Assembly (NCBI GenBank): GCA_037044975.1
Contig: JBAOIL010000039.1
Coordinates: 62,001-126,000 of the forward strand
Length of the DNA stretch: 64,000 nt
Direction: 5' to 3'
Source of the DNA: JADLHS01 sp020848635
Lineage (GTDB): Bacteria; Verrucomicrobiota; Verrucomicrobiia; Limisphaerales; JADLHS01
Part shown: positions 40,894 to 50,628 of the stretch, one piece after another
How positions within the stretch are numbered: the stretch's first letter is position 1
Layout of the letters: each line of letters opens with the position of its first letter
Position numbers and translations under genes: made by a program
Notes under the pieces: model-generated
Database searches by the model: none
What the model was told of the DNA's origin: nothing
What the model saw: only the letters and a program-made list of their open reading frames with translations

Positions 40894-41634
40894 ATGTCTG
40901 CGAAGTTTCCTCTCATGCGCCCCGGTGAACCCCTCCGGCACCCGGCGTGGGGCGCGCGCGCTTTCACGCTGATCGAGTTGCTCGTCGTGATTGCCATCAT
41001 CGCCATTCTTGCCGCAATGCTGCTCCCCGCGCTCGCCTCCGCCAAGGAGAAAGCCAAACGGGTCGCGTGTCTCAGCAACCTGCGGCAGGCCACCCTCTCC
41101 ATTCACATGTACGGAAATGATTTTGCGGATCGCGTTCCCAGCGGGCGGGACAATCTGGGCGGCTGGCATTCCATTCGCATTTCCAGCATCAGCTATTCGA
41201 ACCTCGTCGCCTATACCGGGAATCTCAGAATCATGGATTGCCCCAACTTTACCTTTGGCACGCAACCCCGCTACAACGGCGATTACGGTTACCTCGTCGG
41301 ATACAACTATTTGGGCGACGCCAACATGGCCGCCTGGGCCAAGACCTCACCCCATTACTGGTATTCGCCAAGCAAGACTTCAGAATCCGGCACCAACCTC
41401 ATTCTGGCGGATGCCAATCACTGGGGGGACGCCCTGACGATGGCGCCCCATTGCAAGAATGGCCCGTTTCAAGTCGGGGGCGCAACCTTCACCCGCGCGG
41501 CGGTGCCCGCGATCAAAGTCGGCCCCGTGGGTGGTAACGTGGCATTTCTGGATGGCTCGGCCCAGTGGCGCAGCCTGCGTCAAATGAAAACCAACTACGC
41601 CTCGTCCTACGTCCTTTACTACGGACTCTGGTAA
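40894..41634 (+). CDS. Pseudopilin with H-X9-DG C-terminal domain
   Basis: ATG at 40,894; prepilin site GARA^FTLIELLVVIAIIAILA with Glu5. The hydrophobic helix is followed by MLLPALASAKEKAKRVACLSN LRQ, the hallmark of the very large Verrucomicrobia/Planctomycetes pseudopilin family. The C-terminal domain ends with a GGNVAFLDGSAQWRSL segment, the DG part of the H-X9-DG domain. Single such genes are scattered through these genomes; the role is unknown. It is convergent with queD. Confidence 0.85.
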   Translation: MSAKFPLMRPGEPLRHPAWGARAFTLIELLVVIAIIAILAAMLLPALASAKEKAKRVACLSNLRQATLSIHMYGNDFADRVPSGRDNLGGWHSIRISSISYSNLVAYTGNLRIMDCPNFTFGTQPRYNGDYGYLVGYNYLGDANMAAWAKTSPHYWYSPSKTSESGTNLILADANHWGDALTMAPHCKNGPFQVGGATFTRAAVPAIKVGPVGGNVAFLDGSAQWRSLRQMKTNYASSYVLYYGLW

Positions 41635-41644
41635 CGAGCCGCCG

Positions 41645-42004
41645 CTATTCGCCGCGATATACCGCCCGCGCCGTGCAGGTTTCCGCCACCACCACTTCCG
41701 TCAGCAGTGGCAATTTGGGTTTGAGCTTCCGCCAGATCCAAACCGCGATTTCCTCACTGGTGGGATTTTCCAAGCCGGCGACCTCGTTCAGGTAACGGTG
41801 ATCCAGCTTTTGCCACAGCGGCTTGAACGCCGCCGTGATGTCCGCGTAATCCAAGAGCCAGCCGAGCTTGGGATCGCACTCGCCCGCCACCACGATCTCC
41901 ACGTTGAAGCTGTGCCCGTGCAATCGCCGACACTTATGCGCCTTCGGCAGGCGCGGCAACAAATGCGCCGCTTCAAATTGAAACGTTTTGCGTAGTTCCA
42001 TCTT
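41645..42004 (-). CDS. queD: 6-carboxytetrahydropterin synthase
   Basis: About 120 residues. Motifs are FQFEAAHLLP (first zinc His), CRRLHGHSFNVEIVV (active Cys plus the HGH zinc pair), LDHRYLNEV (catalytic Asp-His) and ENPTSEEIAVWIW, with a Glu near the end (VVVAETC). It converts dihydroneopterin triphosphate to 6-carboxytetrahydropterin in queuosine synthesis. ATG at 42,004 is preferred. It stands alone; no queC or queE is nearby. Confidence 0.93.
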   Translation of the reverse strand, partial: KMELRKTFQFEAAHLLPRLPKAHKCRRLHGHSFNVEIVVAGECDPKLGWLLDYADITAAFKPLWQKLDHRYLNEVAGLENPTSEEIAVWIWRKLKPKLPLLTEVVVAETCTARAVYRGE

Positions 42005-42107
42005 CATATTTGCCAACCGTGTTCACTAGCCATTTTTTGTACGCGGTATTCAGCAATCCGGCCAGGACACATTGCCCCTAAATCCTGAACCCGGAATGCT
42101 TCCCCGC

Positions 42108-43469
42108 TCACGCTTCCCAATCCGTCCAGGTCACCAAATCGCCGAGCGCGGGCCGGCCATCGTGCCGCCAGGTCAACGGTGGATTCTGCATCTGGCCGAG
42201 CGGGCAAACCCGCGTCACCCCCCAGCGCGCAAGCTTCGTGGTGATCGTTTGGATCTCTTCCTCCGCGGCTGCGAGGCCGACCGTGGAAACTTTTCCGCGC
42301 ACGGCGTCCGCGTTTTGCAGCACATTCTCTAAATCCGTGACGGCCTTGACGTAAATAAACCGATACAGGCAAGACACCGCGAAGCGGGCGTCCGCTTCGC
42401 ACACCACCGTCCACGCCGTCGAATGCTGGCAGTGCCACAACTGCGTTTCCGGCGAATGTGCGGCGCGCACCTCGTAAATCCCCCGGCGCGACGCAATGCC
42501 GGCCGCGACCTCGGTGGCCACCTCGCCCCGCGGCTCGACGAGTTCGCGACGCTCCAGTTCCTCCGCCAGCAATTGGGCGAAATGCTCCGGCGCGAACTCC
42601 CCGCCACGCTGCACATAAATCACATGCGGCGAGAGACAGCCGAGTTGATTCCACGCCACCACGTCATCCGCCGCCGCCGTGACAATTTTCTTTGCCCGGT
42701 GCCCGAACAACGCCTCGCCGGTCACATAGCCAAAGCTCACACGATGCCCGTGGGCAAGCAGGCGCGTCCGAACCGGCAGTTTCGCCCGAATCGCGGCCAG
42801 CGTTTCGTCACTCCCCGTGGCCGTGACGCAATCCGCCGCGGCGAACAACTGGTCCTCCAGCGCCGCGCTGCCACCCCGCCATTCGGCGATCTCCAAGCAG
42901 GCGCCCAGTTTGTGATCCGCGTCATACAGCGAGTGGGCGAACAGCCTTGGCAGAAACGCCGCGCCGCTCCCGCACTTCACAAACTGCGCCGAGCGCGTAA
43001 GCAGCCCGAGCACCAGACTCATGAAGGTGGGATTCGGAATGTTCCCCGCCGCAATGTGGACGAGCAACTCCGGTCCGGTGGCGATCGCCGCCCGCGAATT
43101 CTTCCCTTCGCCGGGCGTGGCGATCAATTCATCCAACCGCTTTGCGTCCCCCAATTCCTGCCCCAGCAGGGCCCGCAAGTTCTCCCGCGTGAGCTGGCCG
43201 AAGAACTGATCCAGCCCGCGCGCCAGCGTGGGCCGCCCAAACCCCGTTTTGCCCGGCCCTTGAGCAAGCGCGAGTTTCCGGAATGGGTTGTCGGTTTGCA
43301 GCCAGCCCTCGGCGACATTGGCCAGGAACTTCACGATTTGGTCCGTCGTCCGCGGTGCCAGGTATTGTTCGCGATTGCGCTTCAACGTCCCGCAGGCCTC
43401 GGCCAGCATCGTCGGCGAGAGCTCGGTCTCGGCGGGCAGATCGGCGAGAAAATAATTGGGCAGATTCAT
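42108..43469 (-). CDS. Acyl-CoA/acyl-protein reductase, LuxC family
   Basis: 453 residues of the LuxC family (PF05893). The nucleotide-binding part has IAAGNIPNPTFMSLVLGLLT, KCGSGAAFLPRLFA and CVTATGSDETLAAIRAKLP. The catalytic Cys is probably in WNQLGCLSPHVIYV. C-terminal segments include RFIYVKAVTDLENVL and the WGVTRVCPLGQMQNPPLTWR end typical of LuxC. LuxC reduces an activated fatty acid, handed over by LuxE, to the aldehyde. The start overlaps the stop of the MFS gene by 4 bases, and the LuxE-like gene lies just before it. No luciferase gene is seen. Confidence 0.88.
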   Translation of the reverse strand: MNLPNYFLADLPAETELSPTMLAEACGTLKRNREQYLAPRTTDQIVKFLANVAEGWLQTDNPFRKLALAQGPGKTGFGRPTLARGLDQFFGQLTRENLRALLGQELGDAKRLDELIATPGEGKNSRAAIATGPELLVHIAAGNIPNPTFMSLVLGLLTRSAQFVKCGSGAAFLPRLFAHSLYDADHKLGACLEIAEWRGGSAALEDQLFAAADCVTATGSDETLAAIRAKLPVRTRLLAHGHRVSFGYVTGEALFGHRAKKIVTAAADDVVAWNQLGCLSPHVIYVQRGGEFAPEHFAQLLAEELERRELVEPRGEVATEVAAGIASRRGIYEVRAAHSPETQLWHCQHSTAWTVVCEADARFAVSCLYRFIYVKAVTDLENVLQNADAVRGKVSTVGLAAAEEEIQTITTKLARWGVTRVCPLGQMQNPPLTWRHDGRPALGDLVTWTDWEA

Positions 43470-44722
43470 TTGCTTGTCGTGGCCGCAACCACATCCAGAT
43501 GTTCCCGTTTACGGATCGCGTGGAGGCATGGCAAACCGAGCAGCGACAACAAAATCATTCCCGCCAGAACGCCGTAGAGCGTGAAGTAACTTGCCGGCTC
43601 CTGCGCCCCCACGCCCATGCGCCGCACCGCCTCGCCGACGATCCAATGGGAGAGATTGCCGAGCAACCCGCCAACCGTGATGAACAAGCCAAAAACCCGC
43701 CCCCGTACCCCATCGGGCACCGATTGCATCAGTGCCGCCTCCACCATTGGATAGCTCGACATAAAGAAAAATCCGTACGTCAGGAAGAGGGGTATCGCCC
43801 ATTCCGCCGGCACATGCGGAAATGCCGCCACGAGGACGACAGAAATCAACAGGACTGACCCGGTCCAGCGTTTGCGTCCACGATCGCTCAAGTGGCCGAA
43901 CAGCGGATTACTCACGGCACTCGCCAGAAAAATCCCACTCAACGCCAGACCCGCATGCCGCGCGTCGTAGCCATGCGCCTGTTGCAGGAACAATGAGCCC
44001 AGACTCCCCATGGCCGCACCGGCGAAATCGCGCAAACTGAACGCCACGGCACCCGCCAGGAACAACCACCATAGCAGCGGGGTGGGAAACAGTTTCTCCG
44101 CCGAACGCGCGGCCCGCGTTTGCACGGACCCAGGTTTATCGTCGTCCGCCAGCCAGGCGAATAGAACCGCCGCCAGGACCCCCAGAACCCCAAGTTCCAG
44201 CACGGGCCGCCGCCACGCCGCCGCGCCGAGCAATGGCTCCAGCATCGTTGCGCGCCAGCCAGAATAAATGGGGCCGATAAAAAATCCGACGCTCGCGCCA
44301 ATGCCAATCAGCCCTAGCGCGCGCCCCGTCCCGACCGGGTAAAGCCGCGCGACCATTGCCGTCGCCGCCGGGTGATAGAAACTTCCGCCAATGCCCGCCA
44401 CAATCACCGCCATGAGGGCGCAAGCGTAATTGGGTGCAAACGCCAGCCCCACGTAGCCGAACGCATTGATCAACAAACCGAAGCCCAGCAGCTTTTTCCG
44501 GCTCACCCGGTCGGCCAGCACCCCCATCGCATAGCTCGGCAGAAAGTAGGCGACCATCTGTACCGTGACCAACGCCGTCGCCTGACCCACGCTCGCGAAT
44601 TTGAAATCCCGCTGCATGAGGAGATAGAGCGGCATCAACACGACGTAATAGACGTGGGTGAAGGCATGCAGGGCCCCCACCAGCCAGAGGGAGCGGATTC
44701 TGTGGTTTGCAGCTAAATTCAT
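43466..44722 (-). CDS. MFS transporter
   Basis: About 418 residues with twelve hydrophobic segments, starting SLWLVGALHAFTHVYYVVLM. The signature loop AMGVLADRVSRKKLLGFG between helices 2 and 3 is present, with a second in FGHLSDRGRKRWTG. It overlaps the LuxE-like gene upstream (ATGA) and the LuxC gene downstream, so all three are one transcript. It may export or import the product or precursor of the LuxE/LuxC pair; this is inference. Confidence 0.88.
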   Translation of the reverse strand: MNLAANHRIRSLWLVGALHAFTHVYYVVLMPLYLLMQRDFKFASVGQATALVTVQMVAYFLPSYAMGVLADRVSRKKLLGFGLLINAFGYVGLAFAPNYACALMAVIVAGIGGSFYHPAATAMVARLYPVGTGRALGLIGIGASVGFFIGPIYSGWRATMLEPLLGAAAWRRPVLELGVLGVLAAVLFAWLADDDKPGSVQTRAARSAEKLFPTPLLWWLFLAGAVAFSLRDFAGAAMGSLGSLFLQQAHGYDARHAGLALSGIFLASAVSNPLFGHLSDRGRKRWTGSVLLISVVLVAAFPHVPAEWAIPLFLTYGFFFMSSYPMVEAALMQSVPDGVRGRVFGLFITVGGLLGNLSHWIVGEAVRRMGVGAQEPASYFTLYGVLAGMILLSLLGLPCLHAIRKREHLDVVAATTSK

Positions 44723-45825
44723 TCGTTGTTCGATCCAACCGCCATCAGCGAACACCCGCGCGGTTCAGCGAGTTGAGCGCGTCCGATCAGTTTAAACCCG
44801 CTACCGCACCGAACGGCCAAATCCTCCGTCTGAAGGGCGAGTACGGAAAACACGTTGGCCAGATCAAATACGCGCAACAAACCCGTTTCGCCCTCGCCAA
44901 CTTCACGGCCGGTTTCGGGTGAGATGATCTGGACACGCGCCCACGGTGGGAAGTGGAAAACTCTTTCCCCATTCCGTGCGCCACAATCAATAGCTAGACC
45001 TGCCGAATCATACGCCTGTGAACTCAGTTCGCTCATGCCGTATTCACAAACAATGTGGGCGGCCGGAACACCGAGCCGATCGGAGATAAGCGCGTGCAAC
45101 TCCGCCTTCGGCAAAGCCCGGGATCGGCCTTTGTAGCCGCCCGTTTCCAGCACCCGGGAGCCGGACGGCAGTCGCAGCCGAACTCCGCTCGCCGCCATCG
45201 CCTCCAATAGATGCACGTACGCGAACGCCGTTCCCAAGACCAGGAGGGGTCGGGAATCATTGAGCGTCAAAGCCGCCAGCGCGGCATCAGGATCCACCGT
45301 CCACGCCCCATCGTCCCCGCCGCGGCCAACAAATGCGCCCGGCGCCGCAGCCAACTTCTGCCGCATAAAATCAAACATGTACACCAGCGAGGAATGCGGA
45401 GCTTGGGCCGGCGGCGGGGTGAGACTCAAACAGCGCCAATCGTCACCCGCCAATCGTAGATTCTCTCCGCCCCCCTCCCAGATCGACGCCTCATAGACCG
45501 CCAGCGATTGCGGGTTGTGAAAGTGACGGCTGGGCCGCTGCTCCGTCGTGCCGCTGGAATGAAAAACGTGCGTGCGTTCCGCCGGGGCCAGGCAGGTGAG
45601 CTCCAGTTCCTTGAATGCCGCCGTCGGCACGGCGGGGATTTGCGACCAGTGCGTTACGGTCAATGGCGTGATGTGCCGGGCCGCGCAGATTTTCCGATAA
45701 GCAGCGTTCCCGGCAAATTGCAGCCCAAAGACCTCCAGTGCCAGCGTGCCAAAGGTATCCGCCGGAAAACCGGAAGCAATGGATGCGCGCAAGCGCTCAG
45801 CGAAAGTAGAAAGCTCGGATGTCAT
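44719..45825 (-). CDS. Acyl-protein synthetase, LuxE family
   Basis: About 368 residues of the LuxE/acyl-protein synthetase type, a member of the adenylate-forming enzymes. The phosphate-binding loop is VFHSSGTTEQRPSRHF; further motifs are SLTPPPAQAPHSSLVYM, LVLGTAFAYVHLL, ETGGYKGRSRALPK, CEYGMSELSSQAYD and GETGLLRVFDLANV. It activates a fatty or similar acid with ATP and holds the acyl group for LuxC. ATG at 45,825 is chosen because the family starts there. First gene of the LuxE-MFS-LuxC transcript. Confidence 0.88.
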   Translation of the reverse strand: MTSELSTFAERLRASIASGFPADTFGTLALEVFGLQFAGNAAYRKICAARHITPLTVTHWSQIPAVPTAAFKELELTCLAPAERTHVFHSSGTTEQRPSRHFHNPQSLAVYEASIWEGGGENLRLAGDDWRCLSLTPPPAQAPHSSLVYMFDFMRQKLAAAPGAFVGRGGDDGAWTVDPDAALAALTLNDSRPLLVLGTAFAYVHLLEAMAASGVRLRLPSGSRVLETGGYKGRSRALPKAELHALISDRLGVPAAHIVCEYGMSELSSQAYDSAGLAIDCGARNGERVFHFPPWARVQIISPETGREVGEGETGLLRVFDLANVFSVLALQTEDLAVRCGSGFKLIGRAQLAEPRGCSLMAVGSNNE

Positions 45826-45931
45826 GCGGTTTTTATTTGCAGGCTGGTGTGCCGCCACAGCCTGAACGCAAATGCTACCGGAAGCCTGACGCACGGCAAG
45901 AATCGGTTTTCCGGTCCCGTAACATTCGTAT

Positions 45932-46498
45932 TCAGCTTTCGATTGCGGCGCGCAGCTTCACGCCCTGCAGGCGTTCGGTGAAGTTGACAAAGCCCTCGGC
46001 CTGGTTCTTCAACCGCTCCAGCAAATCCGGGTCCGTGAGCCGCCCGCTTGCGTCGAGCAGCTTGCCGATGCCCGGCAGAAAGACACGCTCGGGATAAACG
46101 TAGGCATTGCGGTAACCGAAAATGGCCTGCAATTGCTCAACGGGCCGCAACGCACCCCAGATACCAGCCGCCACCCCCGTGAAACACACCGGGCGGTGCT
46201 CGAAACTCTCCGGAAACTTGAGCATATCAATGAAGTATTTGAGCACGCCGGGAATGCCGCCGTTATACTCGGGCGTGACGATGTGCAGCCCATAGGCCTG
46301 CAATATCGCGTCGGCGAAGGGCTGAAAACTCAGCGGCTTTTGCCCATAGCTGGACGCCAAGAATATTTCCGGCGGCAATTGGGCTAGATCAATGACTCGT
46401 ACGGGCGTTCGCAGCCCGGCATAAATACTTTCAATTTGCGCTGCGACCTTGCGCGAATTGCTGCCTGGACGATTCGTTCCAACCACGAGGGTAATCAT
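45932..46498 (-). CDS. NAD(P)H-dependent FMN reductase
   Basis: 188 residues with a flavodoxin-like fold of the SsuE/ArsH-like NADPH-dependent FMN reductase family. The motifs are TLVVGTNRPGSNSRKVA (FMN phosphate loop), VTPEYNGGIPGVLKYFIDML (conserved PEYN) and FTGVAAGIWGALRPVEQLQ. It makes reduced FMN from NAD(P)H. It lies 106 bases upstream of the LuxE-like gene on the same strand, so it may belong to the same unit. Confidence 0.88.
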   Translation of the reverse strand: MITLVVGTNRPGSNSRKVAAQIESIYAGLRTPVRVIDLAQLPPEIFLASSYGQKPLSFQPFADAILQAYGLHIVTPEYNGGIPGVLKYFIDMLKFPESFEHRPVCFTGVAAGIWGALRPVEQLQAIFGYRNAYVYPERVFLPGIGKLLDASGRLTDPDLLERLKNQAEGFVNFTERLQGVKLRAAIES

Positions 46499-46639
46499 AC
46501 GACTACCTTAAGAAATCACCGGAGACAGGCAAGCACGCACCCTGAAATTATGTTCATTCCATTCTCGACGATCGGGATGAACCGGCCCGACTTACGCCGC
46601 TCGAAACCAACTGACGACTGGCGTCATCTGCCACCCAGT

Positions 46640-47041
46640 CCCCGCAACCCGCTCAAGTCTCGCTGGCCCTGTCCCGCACCCGGGCCCTGTGTCTGCGGCT
46701 CGCGCGCTAGCTCGATGGCAACCGCAACGAACTCGCGCCCACCCGCGACGTGAAGCGCCGCGCGGCGACCGCCCTGCGGCTGGCCGCGCAAGGGCCTAGC
46801 TCGGCCAAGAACTATTTCGGCGATCGCTATCGGCGCTGGCAGGCACGCCTGGGGACGCCCAAAGCCATCACGGCGATGGCCCACAAGCTAGCGCGCATCC
46901 TCTGGCATCTGTTCAAGCACCGCGAAGCCCTTCAACCCGGAAGTCTTCCGCAAGGAGGAGGAAAAAATGCAGCGCAAAAGGCTGGCCCGCCTCCACCACA
47001 CCGCCGCCGCCCTCGGCTTCATACTCGTCCCAACTCAATGA
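46640..47041 (+). pseudogene. IS110-family transposase, C-terminal remnant
   Basis: The plus strand reads KNYFGDRYRRWQARLGTPKA, then ITAMAHKLARILWHLFKHRE, then after a shift near 46,930 VFRKEEEKMQRKRLARLHHT and AAALGFILVPTQ followed by a stop. This is the usual C-terminal end of one branch of IS110 transposases. The N-terminal and central parts are missing. A different IS110 fragment, an N-terminus, follows about 800 bases later. Confidence 0.65.
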
Positions 47042-47475
47042 CTTGCCCCGTTAGCTTGTCAGGAGGCGGCGTCACGGCTTCTTGGACGGTAGTCGTGGCT
47101 AACGATCGCTTTGAACTGGTGGCAGTTTCGAAAACACCCTTCGCCACTCCTAACAGGCAAATCTGCAGTCGGTGCCCCAGGTTGGGGCAACACTGATTGT
47201 ATTCGAACAATGAATATTCCGTATGGTCTTTGTCATCGATCTTAACCAACTTTTGCGGAATCCGTCGTTCTGATCAATTACGTATATGACATTATCTGCT
47301 GCTTCATTCGGCTTGTAGCAGTCACTGCGAAACTGCAAGGTTCGGGAGCGAAGGGCACGATCAGGTAACCGATCCCGGTGCGGGCATCGGACAGTCCAAT
47401 CTGACGGACAGCAGCTTGCTTGGGTTCTGTCGTGTCGTTTATCGGAATCCAAATCATGGCCGGATGCTTGGTCAT
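47019..47475 (-). pseudogene. Hypothetical protein, frameshifted
   Basis: Three minus-strand frames follow each other: MTKHPAMIWIPINDTTEPKQ ... GIGYLIVPFAPEP, then YVIDQNDGFRKSW, then KIDDKDHTEYSLFEYNQCCP ... LTGQVIELGRV and a stop at 47,019. Together they make about 150 residues with normal amino-acid use. I do not recognise a family. The end overlaps the IS110 remnant tail to tail. Confidence 0.35.
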
Positions 47476-47694
47476 TTTAGCTTTGAAATCAGAACAGTGA
47501 TGTCGTGATTCGGTGATCTGTTCTCAGCGACGTCTGCAATTGTCAGATGGACAGTTGTCTGAGGTCGTTTGTGAGCTGATAACCCGTCTGCGCTTATGGT
47601 CACCAGCACAGCCCGTGATCCCGTTGACGTGAGCGGTCAGGCCAAAAAAGACTGCTGCGAGGATTGCAATAGAATGTTGTGATCACGCATAAGC

Positions 47695-47844
47695 CGCCTA
47701 GACAGTACTGGGCTTTCGATGAGAAGCAGAAGAGCGGTGTCTGCTCTCCAGGGTAAACGTGGGTTGCGACCGGTTGAGCAGGTGGCCGAGCCACAAGTTG
47801 TGGGACTCACGCCCCAGACCACAAATGAACGAAGAGTCAACACC
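47695..47844 (+). ncRNA. Candidate IS110 bridge-RNA-like leader, copy 1
   Basis: It begins CCTAGACAGTA, carries GGTGT paired with ACACC just before ATG at 47,845, GTAAACGTGGGTTGCGACCGG, and a variable hairpin AGGTGGC-CGA-GCCACAA. It is closely similar to the copies at 19,672 and 21,430 and shares its outer stem, left end and GTAAACGTGGGTTG word with the intact element at 18,868. Confidence 0.55.
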
Positions 47845-48325
47845 ATGATGACCTGCATACTCCGCGACCCCAAAGCTGTCGAGCCGCAAAAACCGGTGCG
47901 GACACGGCGCAGCGCCCCCGCCCCGGCGAGCGCCACCACTCTGCTCGGGCCACCCGCCGCACCCGCCCGCCAACGGGCCCGTCCTTTACCTCGGTTTGGA
48001 CGGGCATACCGACTCCCTTGCGGTGAGCCTTGCGCCGTCGGGTTGCATCGCGATGCGGCGTTACGGACTGATCGGCGGCACGCAGGACGACGTGCTCCGG
48101 CTCGCCAAGAAAAGCCAAGCGGCCCATCCGCACACCGAGTTGCGTTTCGGCTACGAGGCCGGCCCGCACGGCTATCCGCTGGGCCGTTTCCTCCGGGCGC
48201 ACGGTCATGACTGCATCCTGGTCGCGCCGTCCAAGATCCCCCGCCAGCCCGGGGACCGGGTCAAAACCAACCGGCGCGATGCCGACCAACTCGCGCGGCT
48301 CTACCGCGCCGGGGAACTCACGGCA
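47845..48325 (+). pseudogene. IS110-family transposase, N-terminal remnant
   Basis: From ATG at 47,845 the remnant reads ILRDPKAVEPQKPVRTRR, a low-complexity linker, and after a frame change VLYLGLDGHTDSLAVSLAPS, RYGLIGGTQDDVLRLAKKSQ, FGYEAGPHGYPLGRFLRAHG and KTNRRDADQLARLYRAGELT, the DEDD domain as far as the last Asp. Homology ends at about 48,325, just before the family's IHVPD. The missing two thirds and the frame change make it dead. Confidence 0.75.
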
Positions 48326-48426
48326 ACCGACCGATTGTCGCCGACAGCGACAAGTCAGGTCGGACTTTGGCGCTTGTTTATGACTTGGTCGGATTAATAC
48401 TGTTGCTGCGGCGACGCACACCCACC

Positions 48427-49981
48427 ATGCAACTGCGACATCGACTCCCTCCCCACGACCGCTTGCCGCGTGGCTCTGAAATCCGCCATCCAGAACCAAG
48501 CCGCTGGTTCGCGCCCGTGCGGTGGATGGGCTGCCGCTTGCTGTTGCTCTTTGGTGGCTCGCTCTGCGTCTGCGGTGCCGGAGCGCAGTCACCGCTCGAA
48601 GTTGGCAGCCGCAAGCAGCTTTTCATGGATCAGCGGTTCATCGCCGCCAGCAAGGGAGTTGAACTCCACATGAATTCAGCCCAAAAGCTTGGGCTCATCC
48701 TCGACGAAAAAGGCCAACCCTCTTCAGAATCAGGCCACACCAGCCGGGTGATCGAGGACCAGGGCAGAATTCATCTTTATGTCGGGGCTGGTGATTTGTT
48801 CGTCCTGGAAAGCGAAGATGGCCTCCACTTCAAGCGGGTCGGCATCCCAATCGGGCGGGGCGAACTGCCCACCATCTTTCTGGACCTGCACGATCCGGAT
48901 CCCGCCCGGCGATACAAGCTGTTCTGGCTGCAAGCCAACAATCCGTTCAATTCCAAGACAGACGGGATATTTGCCGGCTATTCCGCCGACGGATCGCACT
49001 TCACCACCGTTGGCCGTGTGCTCCCGTTCCTGATTGATAATCCGACGGTCGTGGACTGGGACGAACGGATTGGCAAATACGTCATCTTCACGCGCACTTT
49101 CGCTTACGATTCCGAGAATCAGCGTCGGATCACACGCATGGAAACCGACGATCCGTTGAAACCGTGGCCGTACCTGCCGGGCGATCCGAAGCCGGAGCGT
49201 TTGAGCGTCGCCAACGCGCCGGTCGTCCTCGAGGCAGACAAAGAAGACGATCCGCACTCCGACATTTACTACAACGCGGCCACGATCTATCCGTGGGCAC
49301 AGGACGTTTACCTGATGTTCACCGCGCAGTTCCGCCATTTTTCTCCCCAACGGAATCCGGCGCTCCGCCCGCCGAACGGCCACTGGGAGGACTTTGGTTT
49401 GCTGGAGATCCAACTGGCGTCCAGCCGCGATGGCATTCATTGGCAGCGCCTCAGTCGGGAGCCGTATTTCCCGACGGGTTTGGCCGACGAATGGGATCGT
49501 TGGTATGCCGTCATGGCCCACCGGCATCGTGCGCCGCGGCAACTATCTGTACCAATACTACTGCTCCACAGGCCGCACCCACGATTCGGCGATTCTGCGA
49601 CCGGAGTATGACAAGTCCGCCACGCGGATGGGCGGGATCGGCGTGGTGCGCCAGCGACTCGACGGCTTTATTTCCGCCGATGCCGATCATCGCGGCGGCT
49701 GGATCGAGACACCACCGCTGATCTTCAAGGGCAATCAGTTGCGGCTGAACGTTGATACCGGGGCGATGGGCACGGCGTTCGTCGAATTGCGCGACGCCGA
49801 CGGCAAGCCCATCCCGGGCTTCACGCTGGCCGACGGCGAGGAGATCGGCGGCAACTTCATTGACCAGCGCGTCCTTTGGAAGGGCAAGACGGATGTCTCG
49901 TCGGTCGCCGGGCGGCCGATCCGGCTCTATTTCAAACTCACGCGCGCGAAGCTTTATGGATTCCAGTTTCTCACGGAATGA
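48427..49981 (+). CDS. Exported propeller protein, glycosidase-like (frameshifted)
   Basis: The first plausible start is ATG at 48,427. A second at 48,526 (MGCRLLLLFGGSLCVCGAGA) places a signal peptide at the very N-terminus and may be the real one. The mature part begins SRKQLFMDQRFIA, common to a group of Planctomycetes/Verrucomicrobia exported proteins with a five-bladed propeller like GH32/43/68. Blades show IHLYVGAGDLFVLESEDGLH, FLDLHDPDPARRYKLFWLQ and GKYVIFTRTFAYD. After a shift near 49,525 the protein ends with a beta-sandwich (LRLNVDTGAMGTAFVELRDA, PGFTLADGEEIGGNFIDQRV, RLYFKLTRAKLYGFQF). Enzyme activity is unproven. Confidence 0.65.
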
Positions 49982-50513
49982 ACCGGATGCCGTGGCGTGG
50001 GATCGAGAAGCAAGATTCCCAACGCAACCCACTTCTCCTGCGGCGGCATCCCCCCTTATCTGCCCGGGCAGCTTCCCCCTTCAACCAACGCTACGCCACC
50101 GCCCGCGCTTTCGTCGCCAACGAGGTAGCGGAAGCAGGTCGGTGTCCTGGCGCTTGGGTCCGAAGTGATTCCATGACGGCGCAGGCCTGCGCAACGGGGT
50201 CAACGGGTTTGCACTGTTTATCCGTCCGGGGGGGATTCCTTGAAGTCGGTTCTTGGCGATGATGGAGTCGAACACCATTAACTGGGCATGGAAAAAGTCC
50301 CTCCGTTTCCAAAGTCACCGAATTGGTTGCTTGCGCCCGTCGAGGACCTTGGTAATCTTTTCCCCGTGACGGCTTTTGCCTCCAACTTGGTTTGTGCCCG
50401 CTGTGCTGGTTCTCGCGGCCTTAATGCCCGCCTAGCCGTTACACCAGCCCAACGATTCGCACAGCGTCAGCTTACGTTGGCACAAATCGTCGCAAACCGT
50501 TGAATTAGTGGTA
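49982..50513. other. Intergenic, no clear gene
   Basis: Lies between the exported propeller gene and tRNA-Leu. No protein-like frame, no clean terminator. Confidence 0.4.
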
Positions 50514-50600
50514 GCCGATGTGGCGGAATTGGCAGACGCGCTAGACTCAAAATCTAGTACTCGTGAGAGTGTGTGGGTTCGACCCCCTCCGTCGGCACCA
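50514..50600 (+). tRNA. tRNA-Leu(CAA)
   Basis: The sequence starts GCCGATGTGGCGGAATTGGC, has an anticodon stem CTAGA/TCTAG around the loop CTCAAAA (anticodon CAA), a long variable arm typical of Leu, the T-arm GGGTTCGACCCC and an encoded CACCA end. It is convergent with the flagellin gene. Confidence 0.93.
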
Positions 50601-50628
50601 TCCGGTTCAACTGCGGAGACTGGTCAGC

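Noticed and set aside
42108..45825. Complete bioluminescence operon
   Set aside because: luxA, luxB and luxD are absent from the neighbourhood, so light production cannot be claimed.
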